Assembly: GCA_963714455.1 (NCBI GenBank)
Contig: CAVQON010000017.1
Location: 248,001 to 312,000 of the forward strand
Length of the DNA stretch: 64,000 nt
DNA from: CAVQGZ01 sp963714455
GTDB taxonomy: Bacteria > Actinomycetota > Actinomycetes > Jiangellales > Jiangellaceae
Reading direction: 5' to 3'
The notes under the pieces: generated by a model
Told to the model about the DNA's origin: nothing
Databases searched by the model: none
What the model saw: the letters and a program-made list of their open reading frames with translations, nothing else
Program-made: the position numbers and the translations under genes
In this document: piece by piece, positions 19,046-28,765 of the stretch
Layout: every line of letters starts with the position of its first letter
Position numbering within the stretch: the first letter of the stretch is position 1

Positions 19046-19091
19046 CCTGCGCCGCAGCGGCCGTGACAACGTATGCGTGGCGGGGCGGGGG

Positions 19092-19916
19092 TCAGCGAGG
19101 CTCGACGAACAGCGTCTGGTTGGCCGACCCGACGCCACCCTGGGCGTCCCCGAGCCGGGTGTGCGCATGGCCGATGCCAGCAGAGTCGAGCGTGGTGCGA
19201 GCCGCCATCCACACGGCGTCGCCGACGGGCTCGCGGTGCAGGTGGATGCTGAGCTCGGTGTTGACGAAGACCAGCCGGGAGGGGTCGGCGACGGCCGAGA
19301 TGCCGCTGCCCGCGTCGGCCACGACGGCGGCGTGCTGGGCCCCCGTGGGCGGTTCTCCGTCGACGAGGTCGACCCGCAGCCGGGTCCACGTGGTGGCCGG
19401 GCCGGGCGCGGCGAACGACCCGTCGGTGAGCTCCCAGGTGACGGCCTGCAGGTACCCGCCTCCCCATCCGGGGGGCGTCGGCTGCTCGGTGCCCGGTGGT
19501 GGCGCCGGCTCGACCGGCGTGGTCGGCACGTCGAGCGGCTCGGCGGCGCGGCGCACGAGCCAGACCTGGGCGCGCATGAGGGGCTCGGAGGGGGCGTCGG
19601 CGGCGGCAAGGGTCGCGCTCGCCCAGGCGACCCGACGTCCAGGGCGGTGCAGCTCGGCACGCACGACGAGGTCGGCGACGGGGACAGGACGAAAGATCTC
19701 CGCGGTCAACCGAGCCGGCAGCGCGTCGGCCGGTGTCGGCGCGTCCGGGGCCCCGAGCTGCTGGACGGCCCGCATGAGCAGCGCGGTCGGCGGACCGGCG
19801 TGCTGCAGGCCAGGGTGCCAGGGGCCGACCGTGTGCTCGGTGGAGGAGTACCGGCCGGTGACCACCGCGCCGTCGCAGGCCTCGGTGGAGCGGACGTAGA
19901 ACGACGACCTCGGCAC
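19092..19916 (-). CDS. Acyl-CoA thioesterase (double hot-dog)
   Basis: This 274-residue protein looks like two fused hot-dog domains of the TesB-like thioesterase superfamily. GPPTALLMRAVQQ in the first half and FVNTELSIHLHREPVGDAVWM in the second are the usual substrate-pocket segments. It probably hydrolyses medium or long acyl-CoA, but the exact chain cannot be told. It is divergent from adnA with about 31 bases between the chosen starts. I chose GTG 19916; an ATG at 19961 would add 15 residues but overlap the adnA start. The gene has no obvious functional tie to the repair genes around it. Confidence 0.75.
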   Translation of the reverse strand: MPRSSFYVRSTEACDGAVVTGRYSSTEHTVGPWHPGLQHAGPPTALLMRAVQQLGAPDAPTPADALPARLTAEIFRPVPVADLVVRAELHRPGRRVAWASATLAAADAPSEPLMRAQVWLVRRAAEPLDVPTTPVEPAPPPGTEQPTPPGWGGGYLQAVTWELTDGSFAAPGPATTWTRLRVDLVDGEPPTGAQHAAVVADAGSGISAVADPSRLVFVNTELSIHLHREPVGDAVWMAARTTLDSAGIGHAHTRLGDAQGGVGSANQTLFVEPR

Positions 19917-19947
19917 CTCTCGAACCCTAGTGTCGGAGGTCTCTGCT

Positions 19948-22900
19948 GTGATCGTTGCCATGACCCCGACGGTGCCCAGCGAGGCGGAGCAGCGAGTGCT
20001 GGGGCACCGGGCCGGCCCGTTGCTCGTGCTCGGGGCGGCCGGCACGGGCAAGACCAGCCTGCTGGTCGAGCTGGTGGCCGCCCGCATCGACGAGGGCCTC
20101 GACCCGGCCCGCGTGCTGCTGCTGGCCCCGAGTCGTCGTGCCGGCGTGGAGCTTCGTGACCGGGTCGCGGCCCGGGTGGGCCGCACGATCCGTGAGCCGT
20201 TGGCCCGCACGGCGCACTCCTACGCGTTCGGGCTGCTGCGCCGCGATGCGGTGCAACGTGGAGAGCCGGCGCCTCGCCTGCTGGCTGGAGCAGAGCAGGA
20301 GGTGATGATTCGCGAGATGCTCGCCAGTCCTTCCGCGGCGTGGCCGGAGCAGCTGCGCCCGGCGCTGCAGACCCGCGTGCTCGCCTCCCAGCTACGCGAC
20401 TTCATGCCCCGCGTGCTGGAGCGCGACCTGACGCCCGACGCCGTCGCCCGGCTGGGCGACCAGCACGATCGTCCCCTCTGGAGGGCTGTCGCCGCGTTCG
20501 TCGACGAGTACGCCGGGGTGACGGCACTGGCCCACCCGTCGGCGTACGACCCCGCCGAGCTCGTGCGCGCCGCAGTCCACCTCCTGCGCGACGACGCCGC
20601 GCTGCTGGCCGCCGAGCGCCTCGAACGGTCACTCGTCGTCGTCGATGACGTCGACGAGGCCGATCCCGCACTGCTCGACCTGCTGGAGGTGCTGGCCGGT
20701 GGCGGCACGACGTTGGTGGCCACCGCCGACCCCGACAGCACCGTGTACGGGTTTCGTGGCGCCGACCCGCAGGCCGTGCGGGAGTTCTCCCGGCGCTTCG
20801 CGCAGTCCGACGGCACTCCCGCACCCGAGGTGGTGCTCGACGTCTGCCACCGACTACCCGCCGCGCTGCTCGGAGCCGGCGCACGCGTGGCCGCCCGGCT
20901 GGGCGGCTCGGGCACGTGGCGTACCCCGAGGCCGCGCCCGGACAGCGGGGCGGACGCGGCGGCCCGCTCGCCTGCGCCGCTGGAGGCCCGGGTGCTCGCC
21001 AGCAGCTCAGACGAGTGGGCGCAGGTGGCCGCCACGCTGCGGCGGCGACACCTGCTCGCCGCCGTGCCCTGGCACGACATGGCCGTGGTGCTCCGCTCGG
21101 CCGCCGACCTGGCAGTGGCTCGCCGGGCCCTGGCGCGCCACGGTGTCCCGGTAGCCCAGCGCACCGACGAGGTCGCCCTCTGGCAGCAGGCGCCCGTGCG
21201 GGCTCTGCTCGACCTGCTGTCGCTCGTTGCGCACTACGAGCCCGGCCCGACCGAGATGGTGCTCGACCTGCTCATGGGCCCGCTCGGCGGCCTCGACCCG
21301 GCCCGGTGGACGCAGCTGCGACGCTCGCTGCTCATCGCCGAGCAGCAGCGGGGTGGCACCCGTCCGCCCGAGCAGGCGGTCTACGAGGCTGTCGCTCTCG
21401 ACACACCATTGCCCGTCCGCGACGAGGCTGTCGAAGGGCTGGCCGCATCCGTCGCGAAGGGTCGCGCAGCGAACGCTGACGGGTCCGTCGAGGATGTGCT
21501 GTGGACGCTCTGGGAGAGCGTGGGCGTGGCGCAGCGCTGGCGCGCCGCCGCGCTGGCCGGTCAACGCGACTCCGCGGCGGCCGATCGTGACCTCGATGCG
21601 GTGGTCGCCCTGTTCGACGCGGCCGCGGCGTACACCGACCGCATGCCAGGAGCAGGCGCCGGGGCGTTCCTCGACCACGTCCGGGCCCAGCAGGTTCCCG
21701 GCGACTCATGGTCGACCGAGGCGCCGGCCCGCGATGCCGTGGCCGTGCTCACCGCCCACGCCAGCAAGGGCCGCGAGTGGGACACCGTGGCGGTATGTCG
21801 CGTGCACGAAGATCTCTGGCCCGACCTGCGACGTCGCCAGAGCCTCCTCGGGGTCGACGACCTCGTCGCCGTCGTCGACACCGGCCGGCTGCCGACGACG
21901 GCCGAGCAGGTGAGCGCGCTGCTGGCCGGCGAGCGGCGGCTGTTCCACCTCGCGATCACGCGGGCGCGCGAGCACCTGCTCGTGACGGCCACCGACGACG
22001 GCGAGACGCGCCCGTCCCGGTTCGTGGACGAGCTCGACCCCCGATCGTCCGACGACCGAGCGGTCGAGCGCGCCGCTGACGTGCTGAGCCTGCCGCACCT
22101 GGTGGCCGAGCTGCGGGCGGTGGCCTGCACGAGCACCGCCCCGCCGGTCGAGCGGGCCGAGGCGGCCCGGCTGCTGGCCCTGCTGGGCGCCCACGACGTA
22201 CCCGGGGCCGACCCGGACGGGTGGTTCGGGCTGGTGCCGCCCACCGACGACGCACCGCTGTTCGACGGCGACGACGAGGTGACGCTCTCGCCGTCCCAGA
22301 TCGAGGGATACCTTCGCTGCCCGTTGCGCTGGATGCTTCAGCGGGCCGGTGGGGAGAACGGCACCGCGCTGCGCCAGTCGATCGGCACGCTCGTGCACGA
22401 CCTGGCCTTCGAGGCTGCCAAGAACGACTGGGAGCCGGCGCAGGTCTGGGAGCGCTACGAGCAGATGTGGGCGTCGATCGACGCCGGCCGGGGCTGGGTG
22501 GCGCGTCGCGAACGGGCGCGGGTCGACGCCATGGTCACGCGGCTGGTGGCCTGGATCACGGACAACCCGCGCGCGCTGGTCGACGTCGAGGTCGAGGTCA
22601 CCACCGAGGTAGCCGGAGCGAGGGTGCGCGGACGGCTCGACCGCGTCGACCGCGACCCCGACGGTGGTCTCGTCGTCGTCGACTTCAAGACCGGGACGAG
22701 CATGCCCACCAAGGCCGACGTCGAACGCAACCCGCAGCTGGGGGTGTACCAGTGGGCAGTGCAGTCCGGGTCGGTCACCAGCGACGGTCCCGACCCCCAG
22801 CCGGCACGGGGCGGCATGCTCGTCCACCTGGGCATCCCGGGCACAGCCGCAGCGAAGGAGCAGCACCAACCGGCCCTCGATGACGCCGCCGACCCGGCGT

Positions 22901-23040
22901 GGCCCCAGACCATGGTGGCCGAGGTGGTCGCCGGTGTGCGACGGCCGGTGTTCGCAGCACTCGTCAACCCCGGCTGCGGGCACTGCCCGGTGCGCTCGTC
23001 GTGCCCGGCGCACCCGGACGGAGGGCAGCTGGTGCCATGA
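19948..23040 (+). CDS. adnA: AdnA-like helicase-nuclease subunit
   Basis: This 1030-residue protein is one half of the actinobacterial double-strand-break resection machine. The N-terminal UvrD-type motor has Walker A GAAGTGKTS and motif V/VI (AHASKGREWD, HLAITRAREHLL). The Walker B region reads VVVDDVDEAD and departs from the DExQD consensus. The C-terminal nuclease shows RGRLDRVDRDPDG and VVDFKTG, and four cysteines (one in YLRCPLRW, then CGHCPVRSSC) for an iron-sulfur cluster. AdnA and AdnB form a heterodimer that degrades DNA ends. GGAGG stands eight bases before the GTG at 19948. The stop overlaps the adnB ATG by four bases. Confidence 0.9.
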   Translation: MIVAMTPTVPSEAEQRVLGHRAGPLLVLGAAGTGKTSLLVELVAARIDEGLDPARVLLLAPSRRAGVELRDRVAARVGRTIREPLARTAHSYAFGLLRRDAVQRGEPAPRLLAGAEQEVMIREMLASPSAAWPEQLRPALQTRVLASQLRDFMPRVLERDLTPDAVARLGDQHDRPLWRAVAAFVDEYAGVTALAHPSAYDPAELVRAAVHLLRDDAALLAAERLERSLVVVDDVDEADPALLDLLEVLAGGGTTLVATADPDSTVYGFRGADPQAVREFSRRFAQSDGTPAPEVVLDVCHRLPAALLGAGARVAARLGGSGTWRTPRPRPDSGADAAARSPAPLEARVLASSSDEWAQVAATLRRRHLLAAVPWHDMAVVLRSAADLAVARRALARHGVPVAQRTDEVALWQQAPVRALLDLLSLVAHYEPGPTEMVLDLLMGPLGGLDPARWTQLRRSLLIAEQQRGGTRPPEQAVYEAVALDTPLPVRDEAVEGLAASVAKGRAANADGSVEDVLWTLWESVGVAQRWRAAALAGQRDSAAADRDLDAVVALFDAAAAYTDRMPGAGAGAFLDHVRAQQVPGDSWSTEAPARDAVAVLTAHASKGREWDTVAVCRVHEDLWPDLRRRQSLLGVDDLVAVVDTGRLPTTAEQVSALLAGERRLFHLAITRAREHLLVTATDDGETRPSRFVDELDPRSSDDRAVERAADVLSLPHLVAELRAVACTSTAPPVERAEAARLLALLGAHDVPGADPDGWFGLVPPTDDAPLFDGDDEVTLSPSQIEGYLRCPLRWMLQRAGGENGTALRQSIGTLVHDLAFEAAKNDWEPAQVWERYEQMWASIDAGRGWVARRERARVDAMVTRLVAWITDNPRALVDVEVEVTTEVAGARVRGRLDRVDRDPDGGLVVVDFKTGTSMPTKADVERNPQLGVYQWAVQSGSVTSDGPDPQPARGGMLVHLGIPGTAAAKEQHQPALDDAADPAWPQTMVAEVVAGVRRPVFAALVNPGCGHCPVRSSCPAHPDGGQLVP

Positions 23041-26000
23041 GTGGCCTGAGCCCGACCGTCATCGCCGCCCTGCTGGGCCGACCCGCGCCCACCGCCGAGC
23101 AGCAGGCCGTCATCACCGCGCCGCTCGGGCCTGGAGTTGTCGTGGCCGGTGCCGGCTCGGGGAAGACCGAGACGATGGCTGCCCGCGTCGTGTGGCTGGT
23201 CGCCAACGGGTACGTGGGCCCCGACGAGGTGCTCGGCCTCACGTTCACCCGCAAAGCGGCCAGCGAGCTCGCGCACAGAGTGCGGCGCCGGCTCGCAGCG
23301 CTGGAGGCGTCCGGCCGTGTGCACGTGGCGCCGGGTGAGCCGGTGATCTCGACCTACGACGCCTTCGCCGGGCGCATCGTGGCCGAGCACGGGGCTCGCC
23401 TGGGCCTCGAACCGGGACGCCGCATGGTGACGCCCGCAGGGGCGTGGCAGCGCGCCGCGCGGCTGGTGCACTCGTGGGACGGCGACATGAGCGACGTGGT
23501 CGCCGCGCCGGACACCGTCGTCGCCGACGTGCTCGACCTGCACGAGCAGGCGGCGTCACACCTGACCAGCCTCGACCTTGTCGCCGCGCAGTCCCGGACC
23601 CTGCTCGACCAGGTCGACTCGCTGCCACCCGGCCCGAGGCAGCGCAAGCCCCGCCACAGCCGGCTCGAGGGCGTGCACACCGCCCAGCGCACCCGGTTGC
23701 GCATCATCGACCTGGTCGACCGCTACCGCCGCGACCTGCGCCGGGACGACCTCGCCGACTTCGCCACCGTCGCCGCCGACGCCGCGTCGGTGGCCGGCGA
23801 GTTCGACGAGGTCGGCTCCACGCTTCGACGCCAGTTCAGGCTGGTGCTGCTGGACGAGTTCCAGGACACGTCCTACGCCCAGCTCGACCTGCTGCTGGCC
23901 CTCTTCGGTGCCGGCCATGCCGTGACAGCCGTCGGCGACCCCTTCCAGTCGATCTACGCCTGGCGTGGTGCCAACGCCGACACGCTCGCTGCGTTCGGGG
24001 AGCAGTTCGGTGGGGGCGCAGACGTGGCGCACCAGTCGCTGTCGACGAGCTTTCGCAACGCCACGCTGGTGCTGGACGTCGCCAACGTGGTCGCCGCGCC
24101 GCTGCGCTCGGGGCCGCATCAGGTGCAGTCGCTGGTCCCGGCCTCGTCGGCGGAACGCGGCGAGGTGTCCGTCGCACTGCACCGCACCAAGGCCGACCAG
24201 GCGGTGGCCGTCGCCGAGTGGGTGGCCGCAGTGTGGGGCGCGGGCAACACGACGACCGGATCGACCGACGCCGACGAGAAGGCTGCACCGCCGAGCATCG
24301 GGGTGCTGGTCCGCAAGCGGGACGAGCTGCCGATGCTCGAAGCGGCGCTTCGCGAGCACGGCCTGCCGGTGGAGGTGGTGGGGCTCGACGGGCTGCTCAC
24401 CGTGCCGGAGGTTGCCGATGCCGTCGCGCTGCTCCAGGTTGCCGCTGACCCGGCCAGGGGCGACGCCCTCATGCGTCTGCTGACGGGGCCCTCGCTGCGC
24501 TTCGGGCCCCGCGACCTCGACGCGCTTGCCCGCTGGGCCCGGCACCTCTCACCCGAGGCGGCACCCGGGCAGCCGAGCTGGCAGGTGCCGCGGGCCGGCA
24601 TCGCCGAGTGCCTGACGACCCCGCCGCCGCGCAACCGGCTCAGCCCGGCCGCCGGGCAGCGACTGCGTCGCCTGGCCCGGTCGGTGGACGCAGTGCGTGA
24701 GCGCCTCTCCCGGCCCCTGCCCGACGTCGTCGCCGAGGCGGTGACCGCACTGGGGCTGGACGTGGAGAGCCTGGCCCGGGCCCGACGCACCGGCGGGTCG
24801 GGGTCGAGCCACCTCGACCGGCTCGTGGACGAGGCGGCCCAGTTCGCCGAGGTCGCCCCCCAGGCCGGCATCCGCGAGTTCATCGACTACCTCGACGCTG
24901 CCGCGCAGCAGGAGCGCGGCCTGCGCCGCGCCGCCGAGGTGCACCTCGGCTCGCGGGTGCAGCTGCTCACGGTGCACGCGGCCAAGGGACTGGAGTGGGA
25001 CGTCGTCGTGGTGGCGGGGATGAACGAGGGCGGGTTCCCCGCCCGCAGCCGCACCGGTGGGGCCTGGCTCACCGACCCCGGCACCCTCCCGTACCCGCTG
25101 CGCGGGGACCGGGCGCGGCTGCCGCAGCTGAGCACCGCCGGGGTCGACGACCAGTCCGACCTGGCGGCCCGCGTGGAGTCGTTCGTCGCCGAGGGTCGTG
25201 AGGTCGACCTGGCCGAGGAGCGGCGCCTGGCATACGTCGCGGTCACCCGGGCTCGGCACGTGCTGGCCTGCCACGGCTACCGATGGGGCGGTGGGCAGCG
25301 ACCGCTCGACCCCTCGCGGTTTCTCGTCGAGATCGCCGCGTGCCCGGGCGTCGAGGTGCCGACCTGGACCCACGAGCCAGGCGAGCGCCCGGACGTCACC
25401 CTCGACGCGCCGACCTGGCCGCTCGACCCGCTCGGACGACACCGTGACGCGCTGGAGTCGGGTGCCGCCCTCGTCCGCGAGGCTGCGTCGGCGAGTACCG
25501 ACGGCCGCCTGGAGAGCCGGCGGGGAGAGCTCTCCGGTCGGGGAGCGTGCTGGGCCGACGAGGTCGAGCTGCTGCTCGCGGAACGGGCCGCGCAGCGCGA
25601 TGTCCGCCGCGCCGTCCGGCTGCCCACGCACCTGTCGGCGACGGCCCTGGTGGCGGCCCGCCGCAACCCGCAGGAGCTTCTGGACCGGATGCGTCGTCCC
25701 ATGCCGGTGCGGCCCCGGGTCGAGGCCCGCCAGGGCACGGCGTTCCACGCCTGGGTCGAGCAGCGCTACGGCAACCCGCGGCTGCTTGACCTCGACGAGC
25801 TCCCCGGCGCTGCGGACGCCGCCGACCCGCCTGCCTCGAGCGACCTGGCTCAGCTTCAGCAGGCGTTCCTCGCCTCGGAGTGGGCCGATCGGGAGCCGCT
25901 CGACATCGAGGCGCCGTTCGAGATGGTGGTCGCCGGGGTCGTCGTGCGTGGCCGGGCCGACGCGGTGTTCCCCGACGGGGACGGCCTGGTGGTCGTCGAC

Positions 26001-26252
26001 TGGAAGACCGGTCCACCGCCCACGTCCCCCGCTGAGGTCGAGGCCCGCTCGGCCCAGCTGGCGGCCTACCGCCAGGCGTTCGCCACGCTGCACGGGCTGG
26101 CCCCGCACCAGGTGCGGGCGGTGTTCCACCACGTCCGCGAGAACCGGACGATCGAGGAGCGCGCGAGCCCCGCGGGACTCGACGAGGTGGTGACGTCACT
26201 GGGCCCGACCCGGGTGCTGCGCACGGGCCGGAGCCCGGCTGGTCAGGGCTGA
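23037..26252 (+). CDS. adnB: AdnB-like helicase-nuclease subunit
   Basis: This 1071-residue protein is the lead motor of the AdnAB complex. Motor motifs are complete: AGAGSGKTETM (Walker A), LTFTRKAASE (Ia), VLLDEFQDTS (II), VGDPFQSIYAWRGA (III), TVHAAKGLEWD (V) and YVAVTRARH (VI). The C-terminal RecB-like nuclease is seen in GTAFHAWVEQRYG, RGRADAVFPDGDG and VVDWKTGPPP. In mycobacteria the AdnB ATPase drives translocation and both subunits cut. The ATG overlaps the adnA stop (ATGA), so expression is coupled. The last ten bases overlap the convergent EEP gene. Confidence 0.92.
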   Translation: MSGLSPTVIAALLGRPAPTAEQQAVITAPLGPGVVVAGAGSGKTETMAARVVWLVANGYVGPDEVLGLTFTRKAASELAHRVRRRLAALEASGRVHVAPGEPVISTYDAFAGRIVAEHGARLGLEPGRRMVTPAGAWQRAARLVHSWDGDMSDVVAAPDTVVADVLDLHEQAASHLTSLDLVAAQSRTLLDQVDSLPPGPRQRKPRHSRLEGVHTAQRTRLRIIDLVDRYRRDLRRDDLADFATVAADAASVAGEFDEVGSTLRRQFRLVLLDEFQDTSYAQLDLLLALFGAGHAVTAVGDPFQSIYAWRGANADTLAAFGEQFGGGADVAHQSLSTSFRNATLVLDVANVVAAPLRSGPHQVQSLVPASSAERGEVSVALHRTKADQAVAVAEWVAAVWGAGNTTTGSTDADEKAAPPSIGVLVRKRDELPMLEAALREHGLPVEVVGLDGLLTVPEVADAVALLQVAADPARGDALMRLLTGPSLRFGPRDLDALARWARHLSPEAAPGQPSWQVPRAGIAECLTTPPPRNRLSPAAGQRLRRLARSVDAVRERLSRPLPDVVAEAVTALGLDVESLARARRTGGSGSSHLDRLVDEAAQFAEVAPQAGIREFIDYLDAAAQQERGLRRAAEVHLGSRVQLLTVHAAKGLEWDVVVVAGMNEGGFPARSRTGGAWLTDPGTLPYPLRGDRARLPQLSTAGVDDQSDLAARVESFVAEGREVDLAEERRLAYVAVTRARHVLACHGYRWGGGQRPLDPSRFLVEIAACPGVEVPTWTHEPGERPDVTLDAPTWPLDPLGRHRDALESGAALVREAASASTDGRLESRRGELSGRGACWADEVELLLAERAAQRDVRRAVRLPTHLSATALVAARRNPQELLDRMRRPMPVRPRVEARQGTAFHAWVEQRYGNPRLLDLDELPGAADAADPPASSDLAQLQQAFLASEWADREPLDIEAPFEMVVAGVVVRGRADAVFPDGDGLVVVDWKTGPPPTSPAEVEARSAQLAAYRQAFATLHGLAPHQVRAVFHHVRENRTIEERASPAGLDEVVTSLGPTRVLRTGRSPAGQG

Positions 26253-27022
26253 AGCGTCACGGCGACCGCGTTGTGGTCCGACACCGGCAGACGCAGCGAC
26301 TCGATGCCACGCACGTGGCTCTCGTCGAAACCGTCGGCGAGCACATGGTCGAACTGCACCCGCGGCTTCCACGACGGGTAGGTCGCGATCCGGGCGAGCT
26401 GAGCCCAGCCGGTGAGCCACGCAGGTAGGCGGCCGGGCATGTTCAGGTCGCCGAGCAGCAGGCGCGGTCCCGGCTTGGTGCGCGCCCAGTCCACGAGGTG
26501 GCGCAGCTGGCTCACGTTGAAGCCGGGGACGAACGACAGGTGGGTGCCGATCACGGTGAACGGGCCGTTGGCGCCGACCACGACGGCCGACACTGCCACG
26601 CGCGGCTCGTCGTCCACCTTGACCATGCCCTGGCCGGGCACGAGCAGGGGCATGCCGAACGGGGCGGGTGGAAAGCGCAGCACGTCCCACTCGAGCACCT
26701 CCAGCCGGCTGACGAGCCCGATGCCGTACGCGGCACGGTCACCGTCGTCCGGGTCGTCGGGGTGCACGGGGTCCCACGAGCGCCCCGGCTCCCCCCACAC
26801 GGCCGGCACGAACCGCCACGAGGTCGCTCCGGCCGCCTCGGCGACCACCTGGGTCTGGTGGGTGCCGCCGGAGCGGTCCTGGCGGCGGTCCACTTCTTGC
26901 AGCGCCAGCACGTCGGCGTCGAGCAGACGCGTCCCGGCTGCCAGCTCGTCGACGCGCACCTCGCCGTGGGACAAGGAGCGTCCGTGCAGAAGGTTCCAGG
27001 TCGCCGCTCGAAGTTCGCTCAC
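26243..27022 (-). CDS. Endonuclease/exonuclease/phosphatase-family protein
   Basis: This 259-residue EEP enzyme has AATWNLLHG at the start, VLALQEVDRRQDRS with the metal-binding Glu, GTHLSF, LLGDLNMPG and the final SDHNAVAV, the catalytic Asp-His pair. The family includes AP endonucleases, sphingomyelinases and inositol phosphatases, so the substrate is open; there is no signal peptide or membrane anchor. The stop overlaps adnB by ten bases on the opposite strand. The GTG start follows a TACTCT -10 box eight bases upstream and has no ribosome binding site, so it is likely leaderless. Confidence 0.85.
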   Translation of the reverse strand: MSELRAATWNLLHGRSLSHGEVRVDELAAGTRLLDADVLALQEVDRRQDRSGGTHQTQVVAEAAGATSWRFVPAVWGEPGRSWDPVHPDDPDDGDRAAYGIGLVSRLEVLEWDVLRFPPAPFGMPLLVPGQGMVKVDDEPRVAVSAVVVGANGPFTVIGTHLSFVPGFNVSQLRHLVDWARTKPGPRLLLGDLNMPGRLPAWLTGWAQLARIATYPSWKPRVQFDHVLADGFDESHVRGIESLRLPVSDHNAVAVTLQP

Positions 27023-27030
27023 CGCGACAG

Positions 27031-27036
27031 AGAGTA
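27031..27036 (-). promoter_or_regulatory. Leaderless-type -10 box of the EEP gene
   Basis: TACTCT on the minus strand ends eight bases before the GTG at 27022. Confidence 0.4.
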
Positions 27037-27041
27037 GGTGC

Positions 27042-27749
27042 TCAGGCGCGGATGATCGCGGCGAGCGTCGCCTCGATCATCGACGAGAACGTGCGCTCAC
27101 GCTCCTGCGCGCTCGTCTCGTCGCCGGTGACCAGGCTGTCGCTCACCGTGCAGACCGCGGCTGCGCGCCGGCCGTGCTTGGCGGCCAACGTGTAGAGGGC
27201 CGCCGCCTCCATCTCGATCGCGAGCACGCCGTACTCGGTCAGCCGGTCGCGCAGGTCGGGCCGGTCGGAGTAGAAGACGTCCCACGAGGCGACCTGGCCG
27301 ACGTGCACGTCGGCGTCGGTGCGCCGGCACTCCTCGACCAGCAGGCTGAGCAGGTCGAAGTCGGCCGTGGGGGAGTAGTCGATGCCCTCGAAGCGGTGCC
27401 GGTTCATGCCCGAGTCGGTGCTGGTGCTCAACGCGACGACGAGGTCGCGCACCTTCACCTCCGGGCGCAGCGCGCCGCACGAGCCGACACGCACCAGGGT
27501 CTGCACGTCGTACTCGGCCATCAGCTCGTGGGCGTAGATCGAGATGGACGGCTGGCCCATGCCGGTGCCCTGCACCGACACGCGCGTGCCCTGGAACTCG
27601 CCGGTGTAGCCCAGCATGTTGCGCACCGTGGAGTAGCAGACGGGGTCGTCGAGGTAGGTCTCGGCGATCCACTGGGCGCGCAGGGGGTCGCCGGGCAGCA
27701 GGACTCGGTCGGCGATCTGGCCGGGCTCGGCTCCGATGTGTGTGCTCAC
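27042..27749 (-). CDS. deoD: DeoD-type purine-nucleoside phosphorylase
   Basis: This 235-residue enzyme cleaves purine nucleosides with phosphate to free base and ribose-1-phosphate for salvage. The hexameric DeoD signature is clear: VLLPGDPLRAQWIAE binds phosphate, GTGMGQPS follows, LVRVGSCGAL is the family signature, and AIEMEAAALY and TVSDSLV carry the nucleoside and base-binding residues including the catalytic Asp. It is cytosolic. It lies upstream of the EEP gene on the same strand with a 19-base gap and is divergent from nudC. The start is the GTG at 27749. Confidence 0.92.
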   Translation of the reverse strand: MSTHIGAEPGQIADRVLLPGDPLRAQWIAETYLDDPVCYSTVRNMLGYTGEFQGTRVSVQGTGMGQPSISIYAHELMAEYDVQTLVRVGSCGALRPEVKVRDLVVALSTSTDSGMNRHRFEGIDYSPTADFDLLSLLVEECRRTDADVHVGQVASWDVFYSDRPDLRDRLTEYGVLAIEMEAAALYTLAAKHGRRAAAVCTVSDSLVTGDETSAQERERTFSSMIEATLAAIIRA

Positions 27750-27783
27750 GACGGCGCATCCTGCCAGGCACGTACCGGAGGCC

Positions 27784-27789
27784 TACCCT
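27784..27789 (+). promoter_or_regulatory. Leaderless-type -10 box of nudC
   Basis: TACCCT ends eight bases before the GTG at 27798, the same layout as upstream of the CoA-ester lyase gene. Confidence 0.45.
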
Positions 27790-27797
27790 CGGACGTC

Positions 27798-28739
27798 GTG
27801 CCCGCCCTCGTCCCACCGCCGTATGCGATCAGCCCCGCCGCGTTCGACCACGGGGGCCTCGACCGCATGGCCGAGTTCCGCGACGACCCGGGGCTGATGG
27901 CGCGGCTCTGGTCGCACGAGCGGGCGCGCGTGGCCGTCGTGCACTCCGGCCGGGCGCTGGTCAGCGCGAACGAGCTCGTGCTGGTTCCGACGGCCGACGC
28001 GCCCGCCGGGGAGCGGATGCTGCTCGGCGTCGGGCCCGACGGGCCGGTCTTCGTGGTGCACCCGAGCCGGCCGCTGGACGACGACAGGGCGCGCGGCATC
28101 CGTTCCGCGGCCGGGCGCCTCGCCCCCGAGCACCTCGCGCTGTTCATGCACGCCGTCGCCCTGACCGGCTGGCACGAGAGGCATCCGCGCTGCTCGGCAT
28201 GCGGTGCGCCGACCGAGGTGCACCAGGCGGGGTACGCCCGACGATGCTCGACCGACGGCGGCGAGCACTACCCGCGCACCGACCCGGCGGTCATCGTCCT
28301 CGTGCTGGACGGCGGGCCTGCGGGGGAGGACCGGTGCTTGCTCGGACGACAGGCGTCCTGGCCGCAGGGCAGGTTCTCGACTCTGGCCGGCTTCGTGGAG
28401 CCCGGTGAGACCGTGGAGGACGCCGTGGCGCGCGAGGTCGCCGAAGAGGTGGGCGTCACCGTCGACGCGGTGGCCTACGCGGGTAGCCAGCCGTGGCCGT
28501 TCCCGGCAAGCCTGATGCTCGCCTACTACGCCGTCGCAGCCCCCGACGCTGACGGTCGCGACGACGAGGTCGGGGTCGACGGGCAGGAGATCGTCGAGGC
28601 GCGTTGGTTCGACCGGGCCGAGTTCGCTGCGGCCACCGAGAGCGGCGAGGTGCTCGTGCCGCCGGTGCTCTCGGTTGCCCGGCGCCTGATCGAGGGTTGG
28701 TTCGGCGGCCCGGTCAGCGGTGCGGGAACCTGGCGCTGA
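27798..28739 (+). CDS. nudC: NADH pyrophosphatase / deNADding enzyme NudC
   Basis: This 313-residue protein hydrolyses NADH to NMNH and AMP and can remove NAD caps from RNA. It has an N-terminal domain, a zinc-ribbon region with CSAC and a third Cys in RRCSTDG, the FVEPGETVEDAVAREVAEEVGV NUDIX box, and the SQPWPFPASLM motif that defines the NADH-specific branch. The fourth zinc cysteine is not obvious: after RRC the next residues are Ser-Thr-Asp. It is divergent from deoD and converges on the mycoredoxin gene. The GTG start is probably leaderless, with TACCCT eight bases upstream. Confidence 0.92.
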   Translation: MPALVPPPYAISPAAFDHGGLDRMAEFRDDPGLMARLWSHERARVAVVHSGRALVSANELVLVPTADAPAGERMLLGVGPDGPVFVVHPSRPLDDDRARGIRSAAGRLAPEHLALFMHAVALTGWHERHPRCSACGAPTEVHQAGYARRCSTDGGEHYPRTDPAVIVLVLDGGPAGEDRCLLGRQASWPQGRFSTLAGFVEPGETVEDAVAREVAEEVGVTVDAVAYAGSQPWPFPASLMLAYYAVAAPDADGRDDEVGVDGQEIVEARWFDRAEFAAATESGEVLVPPVLSVARRLIEGWFGGPVSGAGTWR

Positions 28740-28765
28740 CCGGGCGGGCTCGACGGTCGCTCACC

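Noticed and set aside
24549..26132. A 527-codon minus-strand frame inside adnB
   Set aside because: Opposite a complete helicase-nuclease gene; no start context or family.
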